From Phycisphaeraceae bacterium (GTDB lineage Bacteria; Planctomycetota; Phycisphaerae; Phycisphaerales; UBA1924): a DNA stretch of 64,000 bases. Positions 16,642 through 27,567 of the stretch are shown here, piece after piece. The translations under genes and the position numbers were made by a program. Each line of letters opens with the position of its first letter. Positions within the stretch are counted from its first letter, which is position 1. The notes under the pieces are model-generated. The model worked only from the letters and a program-made list of their open reading frames with translations, did no database searches and was not told the origin of the DNA. The DNA lies in the NCBI GenBank assembly GCA_020639155.1, contig JACKHF010000002.1:682001-746000 (forward strand), written 5' to 3'.

Positions 16642-18711
16642 ATGTCTGTGACACACCAAACAAACCCCTCTCGATTACCAGCCCAGGTCCAGCAGAAACT
16701 GGTGCTGCTGACGACCCGACTTGATGCCTGTAAAGGTGAGGACATCACTCGCACGGCAATGGAGTTGCTGACGCTGGTCGATGATGCAATCCACCGACTC
16801 GCAAAGCCAAGCGCAGTGCAGAATGTCCTTACAAGCCTCGGAGTTGCAACACCAACGTCACATCAGATCGCAGACTATGTTGTCTGCAGTTCACTCAGTA
16901 AGGCTGTCAGCTGCTGGCACAAGCTGAACTCAGACACTCAATCACTATGTACCAATATCCTGCGCAGAGCTTCATCACCAGTACTCAAACAGACGCTCAC
17001 GCTTGCGGTAGAAAAAGGGCATGCGCCCGAAGCTGTTCATATTGCTGGGCTGATCGACTCCAGCACATCATGGGAGTACACCGCTTCACTCGTCACGCAT
17101 CAGAGTGCCGAAACTGCATCCCTCGCTGCACATGCTATCGATGATCGCGTATGTTCACTTGCACGGCGTGAAATGCCAACTGCTGTGGCATCTGCTGTTC
17201 CAAGACTCCTGATTCATTGGGAGAGGCACAAGCAGGCATCCATCCTGCACGCGTCACTTGTACTCTGCGCGATGACCATTGATGGACAGTGCAAGGCAGA
17301 TATCAACGAATCGGCACTTCTGGAAGACGCGGCACCGTATGCTCATGAGCTTCGCACGCGCCTGCGCCGCTCGCGTCATCCCGCAACATACGCGCTCGCT
17401 CTCCGATGGTTGAAACATCCAACTGTTGCAGTTGCAGCCATGGATCGTCTCTCAAGTCCGCCGTCAAACGCGAGCGAGATTGTGGCAAAGATGTCACATC
17501 TCCTGATGCACCCCGCACGATCCAGAGTGTTACAGGATGGATTGCTGTTTCGCGAGGGAACACCAACACCATCAAATGCTCGGAATGGAATCTCACTGCT
17601 CAAGATGGCTGTGGCATCCAATACATCTCAACATGCCATTGAACATATTGTTGAGCAACTCGCTGTCTCAACCGATGCACACGCAAGGCTAGCATCAATA
17701 CCATACCTTCCAGCATCTCCGCTGCGCGATGTACAGTTTGATCCGAATGGCAATGTCGCTCTTTGTGCAACGCTGGCTTCATGGTGGGAAAAAAACGATA
17801 AAAATCACATCGCCGTGGAGCAACTGACGAGACACATAGACGAGCGAGTCCGCTGCTGCGCACGGCTTCTGCTGGAGTCACTACCAGAACACACGCCTGC
17901 AAGTACAAAAGAACAAGTGGACAGTCTCCGCAACACGCTTGTTCACGCACACGCTGTTGAAAAGGCCCGTGCTATCCGGATTGCATTGGACCTTCACTTG
18001 CTGGACGAGTTACTCCACGAAGTGTCGGACATTGCAACCTCCGCTACACCAGAACCATCGACACTCGATACACTTGAATATCGGGCGATTGTGCGAGCGC
18101 AGGCGATCGCCGCAAGCGCTCTTGGCCACGCCTCGAATATCGGGGCTGCCCAACAGGCCCTTCAGATCTCACTACAGAGCAGCGACGATCGTGTCAGGGC
18201 GAACGCTGTTGAATCGCTCTTTGCACTTGCACGTACACAACGATCTTCCGGTCTTCATGGACACTTCTATTCGAGCATGATCGAGTTGAAGGAAGACCAC
18301 CATCAGCGTGTTCGTGCGAACGCGCTCAAGAACCTGCTGCTGTTTGATCCACTTCTCATCGGCACTTGTAACGCTTCTTCATACGATCCTGTTCCCATCG
18401 CAGCAATCGAAACCATGTTGCATGACAATCGAACAGCGCATCAGATATCGGCGCTGTGGGTGCTGCGGCGAGTTGCGCAGAGCGCACACTGGCGTGCGTT
18501 CGAACATCACTGGCCAAAGTTGATGTCCTGCGTAAGCAGGATCGCCAAAGGTGCGGTCAACGCCCAGCTTCTGCTTGCCGCCAATGCCACGCATGCTGCA
18601 ATGCAACGCGCATATCGGCAAACGTGGTTGCACACAGCCGACACCAATGCCGATCAGCCACTTCGTGTATCGCACCGATGTCAGCGACGTGCGGTTACCT
18701 CAACGAGGTGA
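16642..18711 (+). CDS. HEAT-repeat-like protein, function unknown
   Basis: 689 residues, no signal peptide or membrane segment. It is almost wholly helical with repeat-like units, for example SSDDRVRANAVESLFALAR and DHHQRVRANALKNLLLFDP, about 40 residues apart, which are typical HEAT or PBS-type repeats. Such solenoids usually bind other proteins; no partner is evident. I chose the ATG at 16642; an in-frame start at 16417 would overlap the divergent DUF2617-like gene. The last 31 bp overlap the end of the parvulin gene on the other strand. Planctomycetes encode many such proteins, so orthology is unclear. Confidence 0.75.
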   Translation: MSVTHQTNPSRLPAQVQQKLVLLTTRLDACKGEDITRTAMELLTLVDDAIHRLAKPSAVQNVLTSLGVATPTSHQIADYVVCSSLSKAVSCWHKLNSDTQSLCTNILRRASSPVLKQTLTLAVEKGHAPEAVHIAGLIDSSTSWEYTASLVTHQSAETASLAAHAIDDRVCSLARREMPTAVASAVPRLLIHWERHKQASILHASLVLCAMTIDGQCKADINESALLEDAAPYAHELRTRLRRSRHPATYALALRWLKHPTVAVAAMDRLSSPPSNASEIVAKMSHLLMHPARSRVLQDGLLFREGTPTPSNARNGISLLKMAVASNTSQHAIEHIVEQLAVSTDAHARLASIPYLPASPLRDVQFDPNGNVALCATLASWWEKNDKNHIAVEQLTRHIDERVRCCARLLLESLPEHTPASTKEQVDSLRNTLVHAHAVEKARAIRIALDLHLLDELLHEVSDIATSATPEPSTLDTLEYRAIVRAQAIAASALGHASNIGAAQQALQISLQSSDDRVRANAVESLFALARTQRSSGLHGHFYSSMIELKEDHHQRVRANALKNLLLFDPLLIGTCNASSYDPVPIAAIETMLHDNRTAHQISALWVLRRVAQSAHWRAFEHHWPKLMSCVSRIAKGAVNAQLLLAANATHAAMQRAYRQTWLHTADTNADQPLRVSHRCQRRAVTSTR

Positions 18712-18962
18712 TACCCGAACTGGGTCTTGACCGGCTCTGACACCTGACCGACCGGCAGATCGCTGAACACAACTTCATCGAACTCACGAACCATCCGTCC
18801 AGGCGTGAACTCACCGAGTGCCCCACCGCTCTGTCCCGAGGGACATGACGAGTGCTTTTTCGCAAGTTCCGCAAAGTCTGCACCGCCCTCAATCTCCTTC
18901 TTGAGTTCGAGTGCTCTGGCTTCTGTATCAACGAGAATGTGACGTGCGCTTGCGACTGTCAT
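18681..18962 (-). CDS. Parvulin-type peptidyl-prolyl cis-trans isomerase
   Basis: 93 residues, a single cytosolic PpiC domain without signal peptide. SARHILVDTEARA at the start, CPSGQSGGALGEFTPGRMV in the middle and VKTQFGYHLVEV at the end are the family signatures. It catalyses proline isomerisation in folding proteins. The size equals E. coli PpiC. GGGAG lies 8 nt before the ATG. It converges with and overlaps the HEAT-like gene by 31 bp. Confidence 0.94.
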   Translation of the reverse strand: MTVASARHILVDTEARALELKKEIEGGADFAELAKKHSSCPSGQSGGALGEFTPGRMVREFDEVVFSDLPVGQVSEPVKTQFGYHLVEVTARR

Positions 18963-19058
18963 GGCGTTTCTCCCGATGGATCAGTGTTGCTGTTGAGTAA
19001 TAAATGACTCCGTGCATCATACCCACCCAACCTCTGAATGTCGGCAACGCATCAAACT

Positions 19059-20000
19059 TCACAGGGAACGCGGTTTTCTTGGCCTGCGACGAAACCCATC
19101 AATCGTGTAAATTACAAGCGCAAGCCAGATCAGCCCGAGCGTGACATAGTCCACAGCCTCGAGTGTTCGCTCCTTGAATACCCACACACTCAGGATCAAC
19201 TGGCCAATCGGGGCAAGATACTGGATCATGCCGAGCGTCGTCAGGCGCAGTCGCCTCGCAGCACCAGCGAAGAACAGCAACGGCACGATCGTGACAATCC
19301 CGCCGAGCAGCAGTAGAACTGTTGTCTTCGTGTCGGTCCCGAACGATGGCTCGCCCTGCGACAGTCTATAGAGCAGAAACGCTGCAGCGAACGGCATTGC
19401 GATTGTCGCTTCGAGCGCAAGATTGGGAAGTGCTGCAAGCTCCCCTTTCTTTCGAAGCAGCCCATAAAACCCGAAGGACAGTGCGAGCACAGCAGATATC
19501 CACGAGAGTGTGCCAGTATGCCAGACTCGGATCACGACCGAAAGCACAACGCAACAGACGGATATCTGTTGCGCAGTATTCATCCGTTCTGCAAGAAAAA
19601 TGCGCGCCAGAACGACACTGACGAGTGGCGTCACAAAGTACCCAACGCTCGCTTCGAGCAGCCTGTTATTCGACACCGCGTAGATGAACGCGAGCCAGTT
19701 CGCCACAATAAAGAGCGTTGTGAGTAGCAGGAGTCTGACAACAGGCCAAGAGCGCAGGAATGCGAGCTGTTTTCTTGCATTTGGCCAGAGAAAGAGAATC
19801 GGTAGCAGGTTGATCGAGGCCCAGACAATCCGATGCGCGAGCACGTCAAACGAGTTCACGTGGCTGACCGATTTCACATAGATTGCGGTTACGCCGCCCC
19901 ACCACATGTATGCGCCAATACCCATCAGCACGCCAGCCATCGAGTCGGACTGCCGTGCTGCTGGCGCACGGGGATGTGGTTGGCTTGATTCGGTGGTCAA
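19059..20000 (-). CDS. rarD: RarD-like EamA transporter
   Basis: 313 residues with about ten membrane segments, the two-fold EamA/DMT layout. GIGAYMWWGGVTAIYVK, SFDVLAHRIVWA and YAVSNNRLLEASVGYFVTPL are RarD signatures, and LAPIGQLILSVWVFKERT closes the second half. Substrate is unknown; the E. coli name comes from a chloramphenicol-sensitivity phenotype. The annotated start at 20000 would be TTG; the ATG at 19940 (MAGVLMG...) is just before the first helix and may be the real start. Confidence 0.88.
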   Translation of the reverse strand: MTTESSQPHPRAPAARQSDSMAGVLMGIGAYMWWGGVTAIYVKSVSHVNSFDVLAHRIVWASINLLPILFLWPNARKQLAFLRSWPVVRLLLLTTLFIVANWLAFIYAVSNNRLLEASVGYFVTPLVSVVLARIFLAERMNTAQQISVCCVVLSVVIRVWHTGTLSWISAVLALSFGFYGLLRKKGELAALPNLALEATIAMPFAAAFLLYRLSQGEPSFGTDTKTTVLLLLGGIVTIVPLLFFAGAARRLRLTTLGMIQYLAPIGQLILSVWVFKERTLEAVDYVTLGLIWLALVIYTIDGFRRRPRKPRSL

Positions 20001-20040
20001 TCGATAAATCGTAGATCGATCGCGAGAAAAGTCTGTTCGT

Positions 20041-21480
20041 TTAGCCGGCTTTGCGTTCGACAGGCTCGTTGATTCCGAGCTGCTTCATCTTCTTGTAGAG
20101 CGTCGCCCGATTGATGCGGAGCGCGTCAGCTGTCTGCGTCCGATTCCAGCCGTTGGCATCTAGTGCAGCGCGCAGGATGGCAGCTTCCGTCTGGGCAAGG
20201 GACATCTCCAGAGACTGCTGCGCCCACGCGGTAGCTAGCGGTTGATCATGTGTGGGCGCTGCACTCGATACTTGTGGTGCTGCTGGCGCACTTGCTTGAA
20301 GTGTTTCCGGAAGGTCCTCCATCGAGAGCCGCTGACGCGAGGTCAACACAGCAGCACGAGCAACGACATTCTCAAGCTCGCGCACGTTGCCGGGGTAGTT
20401 GTACCGGCAGATCGCATCGAGCGCGTCCTCATCGAACCCGATGATCTGCTTGCCCAGCTCCTCGCACTGGCGCTCCAGAAACGCGCGGGCCATTGTGGCG
20501 ATGTCCTGCCTTCGATCCCGCAACGGCGGAATCTCGATCCCCACCACATTGATGCGGTAGTACAGATCCTGTCTGAACTGCCCAGCTTCAACAAGTGTGT
20601 CGAGCGGCTGATTCGTCGCAAGCACCACGCGCACATCGACCTCGATCGTCTCTGACGACCCCACCGGCTCGAACTTCTTCTCCTGAAGCACGCGCAGGAG
20701 CTTGAGCTGCATTGCGGGCGATGCAGAGTTGATTTCGTCTAGAAAAATCGTTCCGTTGTTGGCAGCGAGAAACCGCCCCATTTTGTCCGTGTGCGCGCCT
20801 GTGAAGGCACCCTTGACGTGCCCGAAGAGTTCCGATTCGAGCAGTGTCTCGGGAATCGACCCACAGGCCAGTTCGATGAACGGCTCGTCCGATCGCGGCG
20901 AGTGCTCGTGGATCGCCCGCGCGATCATGGACTTGCCAACGCCCGACTCGCCCGTCATCAGAACTGTTGCTTTCGTGGGCGCAACGGACTCGACCATCTC
21001 GCGAATGCGCAGCATGCGAGCGTCTGACCCGAGCACGCGATCGAGCGCGGCAGTGTTGTCCGCTCTCGGTGCGGGTGCCTTGCCTTCGAGTCGGCGTTGG
21101 GTCAACGCACGATCGATCGATTGCAGCAGTTCGCGATCAACAACGGGCTTTGTCAAAAAATCTGAAGCACCGGACCGCATCGCTTTCACCGCTGCGTGCA
21201 ATGTCGCGTGTCCCGTCATGATGATCACGCACGCGTGCGGTGCAATCTCGCGGATATGCCGAACGTGATCAACGCCGGAACCATCGGGGAGTGACGCGTC
21301 GAGCAGGACAACATCTACATCGTGTGCTGCGATTGCTTCTTCGCACGATGCGATGGAGTCCGCAGAAAGACACTCGCCGCCGAATGATTCGAGCAGTTCA
21401 CACACCGATGCAAGAACAATCGGATCGTCATCGACAACCAACACGCGCGTGCTGGAGAGTTGGGATGGAGCCTGCGACAT
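20041..21480 (-). CDS. Sigma-54-dependent response regulator (NtrC family)
   Basis: 479 residues in three parts. The receiver (~10-125) has RVLVVDDDP and the phosphoacceptor in VVLLDASLPDGSG. The AAA+ domain (~150-390) has Walker A GESGVGKS, the sigma-54 contact loop GAFTGA intact, and Walker B IFLDEINSA. A Fis-type HTH closes the protein (GWNRTQTADALRINRATLYK). It should open promoters held by sigma-54 RNA polymerase when phosphorylated. The ATG at 21480 follows GGAGG; an alternative ATG at 21498 overlaps the kinase stop in TGATG. The kinase is immediately upstream, and a -24/-12 promoter for groEL1 lies in the shared divergent region. Confidence 0.95.
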   Translation of the reverse strand: MSQAPSQLSSTRVLVVDDDPIVLASVCELLESFGGECLSADSIASCEEAIAAHDVDVVLLDASLPDGSGVDHVRHIREIAPHACVIIMTGHATLHAAVKAMRSGASDFLTKPVVDRELLQSIDRALTQRRLEGKAPAPRADNTAALDRVLGSDARMLRIREMVESVAPTKATVLMTGESGVGKSMIARAIHEHSPRSDEPFIELACGSIPETLLESELFGHVKGAFTGAHTDKMGRFLAANNGTIFLDEINSASPAMQLKLLRVLQEKKFEPVGSSETIEVDVRVVLATNQPLDTLVEAGQFRQDLYYRINVVGIEIPPLRDRRQDIATMARAFLERQCEELGKQIIGFDEDALDAICRYNYPGNVRELENVVARAAVLTSRQRLSMEDLPETLQASAPAAPQVSSAAPTHDQPLATAWAQQSLEMSLAQTEAAILRAALDANGWNRTQTADALRINRATLYKKMKQLGINEPVERKAG

Positions 21481-21497
21481 GCTGCCTCCACACTGCA

Positions 21498-22361
21498 TCA
21501 GCCAACGGACACGTCGCCACCAACAACACCCGTGCGGACTGGAACCACAAACACGAGTGCTGCACCGCGATCAACATCCGTACGATTGCGCAGCTCGATT
21601 GTGCCGCCGGCTTGCGTGATGATCTGCTTCGATAGCGAGAGACCAATGCCGATCGGCGTTCCGTCCTTCAGCGCAGGCTTTGTCGAGTACCCATGATCGA
21701 ACAGCATTTTCACCGGCACACCAACGGGAAGACCCGGACCGTTGTCGAGAACTTCGATGCGAACAACCGAACCCTGCGCACCTGCTTCGATACATCGCGC
21801 AAGCACAGTCACGCGCCCAGGCTGCTTGAACAGACCGATCGCTTCGATCGCATTGAGTACGCCGTTGAGCACAACGGGATAGAGCGGTCCGCTGTCGAGA
21901 TCCTTGCACGCGTCGTCGATCTCGTACACAACCTCCGCGCCGCACTCGAGCGCCTTGGGCATCACGAGTTCGCACGCGTGGCGAACAACGTGCGCAACGG
22001 ACGGCCGAACAGCGCTCGGATCGTTCTCGTCCGACGATGCCTGCTGCACGTTGATCGGTGCAAGCGCCATCATCCGTTCGTGGACGAGTTTGCCCATCTG
22101 CTCAAGCGAACTGACCGCGGTGTTGATGTGCTGATGGGCCTGCTCAAGCGGGCTCGGCTGTGTGACTTCCTGCTTCGCCTCGTCGAGTGCCCGTCGCGCG
22201 AGCATCAGGCAGCGCATCGACCCGTCGAGCATGTTGTTGATCTCGTGGGCGAGTTCGGTCACGCGGTCCGCGGTCGCGGGTGCAAATGCTGGCTCGGGAA
22301 GCTCGTCGATGTTCCCGGGCTGACCAGCATGGTCGAAGTTATCGTGCTCGTGACCGTTCAT
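21498..22361 (-). CDS. Cytosolic sensor histidine kinase (NtrB-like)
   Basis: 287 residues, no membrane segment and no recognisable sensor domain. The phosphorylated histidine is in ELAHEINNMLDG (~residue 41). The ATPase domain has VLNGVLNAIEAI (N box), LDNGPGLP (G1) and GIGLSLSKQIITQAGG (G2). It likely phosphorylates the adjacent response regulator, with whose gene it overlaps or nearly overlaps. The input signal cannot be read from sequence; a partner protein may supply it. Confidence 0.92.
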   Translation of the reverse strand: MNGHEHDNFDHAGQPGNIDELPEPAFAPATADRVTELAHEINNMLDGSMRCLMLARRALDEAKQEVTQPSPLEQAHQHINTAVSSLEQMGKLVHERMMALAPINVQQASSDENDPSAVRPSVAHVVRHACELVMPKALECGAEVVYEIDDACKDLDSGPLYPVVLNGVLNAIEAIGLFKQPGRVTVLARCIEAGAQGSVVRIEVLDNGPGLPVGVPVKMLFDHGYSTKPALKDGTPIGIGLSLSKQIITQAGGTIELRNRTDVDRGAALVFVVPVRTGVVGGDVSVG

Positions 22362-22406
22362 TTCGCTGTGGGTATCGACCGGGAACGCTCCTCAATCCAC
22401 GTCGGC

Positions 22407-22424
22407 TGCCCGAAACACCGGGCA
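22407..22424. promoter_or_regulatory. Inverted repeat, candidate activator site
   Basis: TGCCCG-AAACAC-CGGGCA, perfect 6-bp arms with 6-bp spacer, about 270 bp upstream of the -12 element of the groEL1 promoter. Its dyad form suits a Fis-type HTH dimer. Binding is inferred. Confidence 0.4.
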
Positions 22425-22506
22425 ATGCGGGACTTCTGCCCATCCGACCGGTACCCGACCCTCCTGATCCGGTGCTATGGGACGCGAAAAAACTACACAC
22501 AGATGC

Positions 22507-22521
22507 CTGCCAGCTTGGCAG
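22507..22521. promoter_or_regulatory. Inverted repeat, candidate activator site
   Basis: CTGCCA-GCT-TGGCAG, perfect 6-bp arms, about 170 bp upstream of the -12 element, within the usual range of NtrC-type enhancers. Binding is inferred. Confidence 0.4.
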
Positions 22522-22676
22522 ATCAATGGAACCGGACGTGGGCCATCTGCCCGAGCCAGCCACGCTCACCTACAACCGACAGGCTCAGAGTCGCATTCTG
22601 CCATCATTTCGACGGACAACAGGCAGCCTGAGTTCGTGTGCCGGCTCATGTCTATCGACCCCATGCCCTGATAACT

Positions 22677-22692
22677 GGCACAGACTTTGCAA
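22677..22692 (+). promoter_or_regulatory. Sigma-54 (-24/-12) promoter of groEL1
   Basis: TGGCACAGACTTTGCA matches the sigma-54 consensus TGGCACG-N4-TTGCA at every strongly conserved base, with GG (22678-22679) and GC (22690-22691) in exact register. The start of transcription would be near 22703, about 110 nt before the groEL1 ATG. A sigma-54 activator is encoded divergently next door. Confidence 0.75.
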
Positions 22693-22813
22693 ACCCACCA
22701 GCACGGGTTTGTGCCCGTTCATTCGCATTTCCGGCTGGGACGAGACGCTTCGCCAGCCTGTTCCGGTCTCTCAAACGCATACGAGTCATCCGTTTTCAGG
22801 GAGTTGAGCCCAC

Positions 22814-24559
<1,746 letters not shown>

Positions 24560-24586
24560 GAACTCGTCCGCTGAGACACAGAGAAC

Positions 24587-25483
24587 ATGGCACAGGATTA
24601 CGTCAACACCGCAGCAATGGATCTCATCCGGAGTCTTCCGGACTACCGATCCTGCGCCTGTCTCGAACTCGGGTGCGGCGACGGGCACATGCTCGAAACG
24701 CTCGCACGCGATGGTGTTGATGTGCGGGGCACGACCTTCCGTTCCGAGACCGACGACTACATCCGCTATCGCGAGCATCCGCAGGACATCGCGTCGCGCA
24801 TCGACACGGGCATCGACCTGAACTCGCCACTCCCGTACGAGGACAACCGGTTCGATCTCGTGTACTCAGTCGAGGTGATCGAGCACGTGGAGGGGCATCG
24901 CAACTTCATCTCAGAAGCTGCGCGTGTGCTCAAACCCAATGGCACGCTCGTCCTGACCACGCCAAATGTGCATCGCCTCTCGTCGCGTCTGCGTTTCCTG
25001 CTCTCGGGGATCCCGGACATGAAACGCGAGCCCGTGCCAGCGGATGTCCCACTCAACCGCATGGAGGAGTACCACCATCGGTGCGTGGACTTCCCAACAC
25101 TGCACTACCTGCTCTGGCGTTCCGGCCTTCGCATCGAGGAGATGCGCGTCACGAAGACCAACACGACGAGCAGAGTCGCGATGGCGCTGTACGGGCTTCT
25201 TGTGCCATACACAAAGTCGGCGTGCCAGCGCAGAGCATCGTCTGACGAAGACAAGAAAGCAAAGCGCGATCTGACCATGTGGATGCTGTCCAAGGGCATC
25301 CTGTTCAGTGAGCAGCTCTGCATCAGAGCGACGAAAGTCCACAATACGGACCAGTCGCATCGAGAATCTGGCGCGAGCGCTTCGCGTCAGACATCATCAC
25401 ACACCACACCCGATGTCGTTGTTCCAGCAGCATCGTCGGCAAACACAATGAAATCGTCACTCAGCCCATCCGTTGCGGTCTGA
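24587..25483 (+). CDS. Class I SAM-dependent methyltransferase
   Basis: 298 residues. Motif I is LELGCGDGHMLETLA (~residues 23-37), followed by FDLVYSVEVIEHVEGHRNFI and VLKPNGTLVLTTPN, the Methyltransf_11 pattern. The acceptor is unknown; the layout resembles enzymes acting on lipids, sugars or quinones. It starts 27 bp after groEL1 and is followed by groES, so it is probably co-transcribed with chaperonins, an unusual setting. The C-terminal ~70 residues are Ser/Thr-rich and probably disordered. Confidence 0.85.
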   Translation: MAQDYVNTAAMDLIRSLPDYRSCACLELGCGDGHMLETLARDGVDVRGTTFRSETDDYIRYREHPQDIASRIDTGIDLNSPLPYEDNRFDLVYSVEVIEHVEGHRNFISEAARVLKPNGTLVLTTPNVHRLSSRLRFLLSGIPDMKREPVPADVPLNRMEEYHHRCVDFPTLHYLLWRSGLRIEEMRVTKTNTTSRVAMALYGLLVPYTKSACQRRASSDEDKKAKRDLTMWMLSKGILFSEQLCIRATKVHNTDQSHRESGASASRQTSSHTTPDVVVPAASSANTMKSSLSPSVAV

Positions 25484-25499
25484 GTTCACATCACACACA

Positions 25500-25516
25500 T
25501 CTGACAAATCGTCAGA
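25500..25516. promoter_or_regulatory. Inverted repeat before groES
   Basis: TCTGAC-AAATC-GTCAGA, perfect 6-bp arms, 41 bp before the groES ATG. No T run follows, so an operator or RNA hairpin is more likely than a terminator. It is not CIRCE. Confidence 0.4.
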
Positions 25517-25556
25517 CACAAACACGTTCGCACGATTGATTCACGGAGACACACAC

Positions 25557-25847
25557 ATGGCAGTCAAGCCACTCGAAGATCGCGTTCTCGTCAAGCCCAT
25601 CGAGCAGGACAACAAGACAAGCTCGGGCCTGTATCTCCCCGAGAGCGCCAAGGAAAAACCCATCCAGGGCAAGATCATCTCGACCGGTCCGGGCAAGCTG
25701 CTCGACAACGGCACACGCGCGGCGCTGTCCGTGAAGAAGGGCGACACTGTTGTCTACTCGCAGTACGCGGGCACGACTGTTGAGATCAAGGGCGTGAAGC
25801 ATCTGATCATGCGCGAGTCCGAGTTGCTCGGCGTGATCGAGGGCTAA
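25557..25847 (+). CDS. groES: Co-chaperonin GroES
   Basis: 96 residues, the normal length. Caps the GroEL ring. PLEDRVLVKPIEQDNKTSSG, the mobile loop region (GLYLPESAKEKP) and KKGDTVVYSQYAGTTVEIKG are typical. A longer frame opens at 25473, but ATG 25557 with ACGGAGA upstream gives the family start. It sits between the methyltransferase and groEL2. Confidence 0.97.
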   Translation: MAVKPLEDRVLVKPIEQDNKTSSGLYLPESAKEKPIQGKIISTGPGKLLDNGTRAALSVKKGDTVVYSQYAGTTVEIKGVKHLIMRESELLGVIEG

Positions 25848-25937
25848 GTCGCGCATCGCGTCCATTTGTATCGATTGAGTATTCAGTAAACACAGACATA
25901 CCGCCGAACGCTGGCGAAAGGCTCGAAGGAACACACA

Positions 25938-27554
25938 ATGGCAACAAAGCAGGTCATGTTCGATCAGAACGCGTTGATCGAAATGAAAAAGGGCGTGGAC
26001 CGTTTGGCCGACGCTGTGAAAGTCACCATGGGACCGTCGGGTCGTCATGTCGTCATCCAGAAGTCATTCGGCGGTCCGTCTGTGACAAAGGACGGCGTGT
26101 CCGTCTCGAAGGAAGTCGATCTTCCCGAGCGCTTCGCTGCGATGGGCGCGAAGATGGTCAACGAGGTCGCAAAGAAAGCCAACGACAAGGCTGGCGACGG
26201 CACGACTGCTGCCACCGTCCTCGCGCAGGCGATCTTCAACTCAGGCCTGCGTTACGCGATCTCTGGCGCAAACACTGTCCAACTCCAGCGCGGAATCAAC
26301 AACGCTGCAAGTGTTGCTGCCGAATACATCACCAGCATCGCCAATCCGTGCAAGGGCAAGGCCGATCTGCAGAAGATCGCAACCGTCTCCGCAAACCACA
26401 ACGCGCAGGTTGGTGAGCTCATCGCAGAAGCGATCTCAAAGGTCGGCGCTGATGGTGTTGTCGAGGTCGAGGAAGGCAAGGGCAACGAGACCACGCTCGA
26501 CTATGTCGAGGGCATGCAGTTCGACAAGGGATATCTCTCGCCATATTTCATGACCGATCCGAAGACCGCAGAGTGCGTGCTCGAAGACGCGTATGTGCTG
26601 ATCTACGAAAAGAAGATCGCGAACCTGACCGATCTGATTCCACTCCTGAACAAGGTCGCGGGCGCGGGCAAACCACTGCTCATCATCGCTGAGGATGTCG
26701 AGTCCGAAGCACTCGCAGCACTCGTGATCAACCGTCTGCGCGGCGCATTGAAGATCGCTGCAGTTAAGGCTCCCGGATTCGGTGATCGTCGCAAGGCCAT
26801 GCTCGGCGACATCGGCGTGCTCACCAACGGCACGTTCTTCTCTGAAGACCTCGGCCGAACCATTGAGTCGATCGAGCTCTCGGAACTCGGCAAGGCACGC
26901 AAGATCGTCATCACCAAGGACGATACAACAATCGTCGAGGGTGCTGGCAAGAAGGCTGCGATCAAGTCCCGCGCCGATCAGATCAAAGCTGCATACGACA
27001 AGTCCACATCCGACTACGACCGAGAGAAGTTGCAGGAACGCCTTGCCAAGCTAACCGGCGGCGTTGCCATCATTAATGTCGGCGGCGCAACCGAGACCGC
27101 GATGAAATCACTCAAGGACCTCGTCGACGATGCCCTCCACGCGACACGCGCAGCAGCTCGCGAGGGATACGTCCCCGGCGGCGGTGTTGCGCTGCTCCGC
27201 GCTATCGACGCGGTCGAGAACGCGCAGTCCAAAGCAAAGAACGATGAGAAGTTCGGATACGACATTGTGGCTGATGCGCTCTCATCGTGTGCGCATCAGA
27301 TCGCAGTCAACGCTGGGTACGACGGCGATGTTGTGGTCGAGAACATCCTCGACAACGACTCCGTGAACTACGGGTTCAACGCGTCAACCGGTGAGTACGG
27401 CGACATGATCCGTCTGGGCATCATCGATCCTGCACTCGTCGCCAAGACCGCGCTGACACAAGCCGCATCGGTTGCTGGTCTGATGCTGACAACCGACGTG
27501 CTCATCACCGATCTCAAGGAAGAGGAAGAGATCGTCGCGGGCGCGATTGCGTAA
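25938..27554 (+). CDS. groEL: Chaperonin GroEL, copy 2
   Basis: 538 residues. The same core motifs as copy 1 (KVTMGPSGRHVVIQ, DKAGDGTTAATVLAQAI, AAVKAPGFGDRRKAMLGDIG). It lacks the Gly-Met tail, ending instead in an acidic DLKEEEEIVAGAIA. The two copies are clearly diverged, so they probably serve different clients or conditions. It follows groES after 90 bp, and a weak terminator-like hairpin follows the stop. Confidence 0.96.
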   Translation: MATKQVMFDQNALIEMKKGVDRLADAVKVTMGPSGRHVVIQKSFGGPSVTKDGVSVSKEVDLPERFAAMGAKMVNEVAKKANDKAGDGTTAATVLAQAIFNSGLRYAISGANTVQLQRGINNAASVAAEYITSIANPCKGKADLQKIATVSANHNAQVGELIAEAISKVGADGVVEVEEGKGNETTLDYVEGMQFDKGYLSPYFMTDPKTAECVLEDAYVLIYEKKIANLTDLIPLLNKVAGAGKPLLIIAEDVESEALAALVINRLRGALKIAAVKAPGFGDRRKAMLGDIGVLTNGTFFSEDLGRTIESIELSELGKARKIVITKDDTTIVEGAGKKAAIKSRADQIKAAYDKSTSDYDREKLQERLAKLTGGVAIINVGGATETAMKSLKDLVDDALHATRAAAREGYVPGGGVALLRAIDAVENAQSKAKNDEKFGYDIVADALSSCAHQIAVNAGYDGDVVVENILDNDSVNYGFNASTGEYGDMIRLGIIDPALVAKTALTQAASVAGLMLTTDVLITDLKEEEEIVAGAIA

Positions 27555-27567
27555 GTTTGAACACATT

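Larger units (their letters stand above)
22362..22813. other. Divergent regulatory region between kinase and groEL1
   Basis: This 452-bp gap has no credible gene. It holds a -24/-12 promoter towards groEL1 (22677-22692) and two perfect inverted repeats upstream of it: TGCCCG-N6-CGGGCA (22407-22424) and CTGCCA-GCT-TGGCAG (22507-22521). A further one, ACGGG-N6-CCCGT (22704-22719), lies around the predicted transcription start. No CIRCE element (TTAGCACTC-N9-GAGTGCTAA) is present. Confidence 0.6.
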
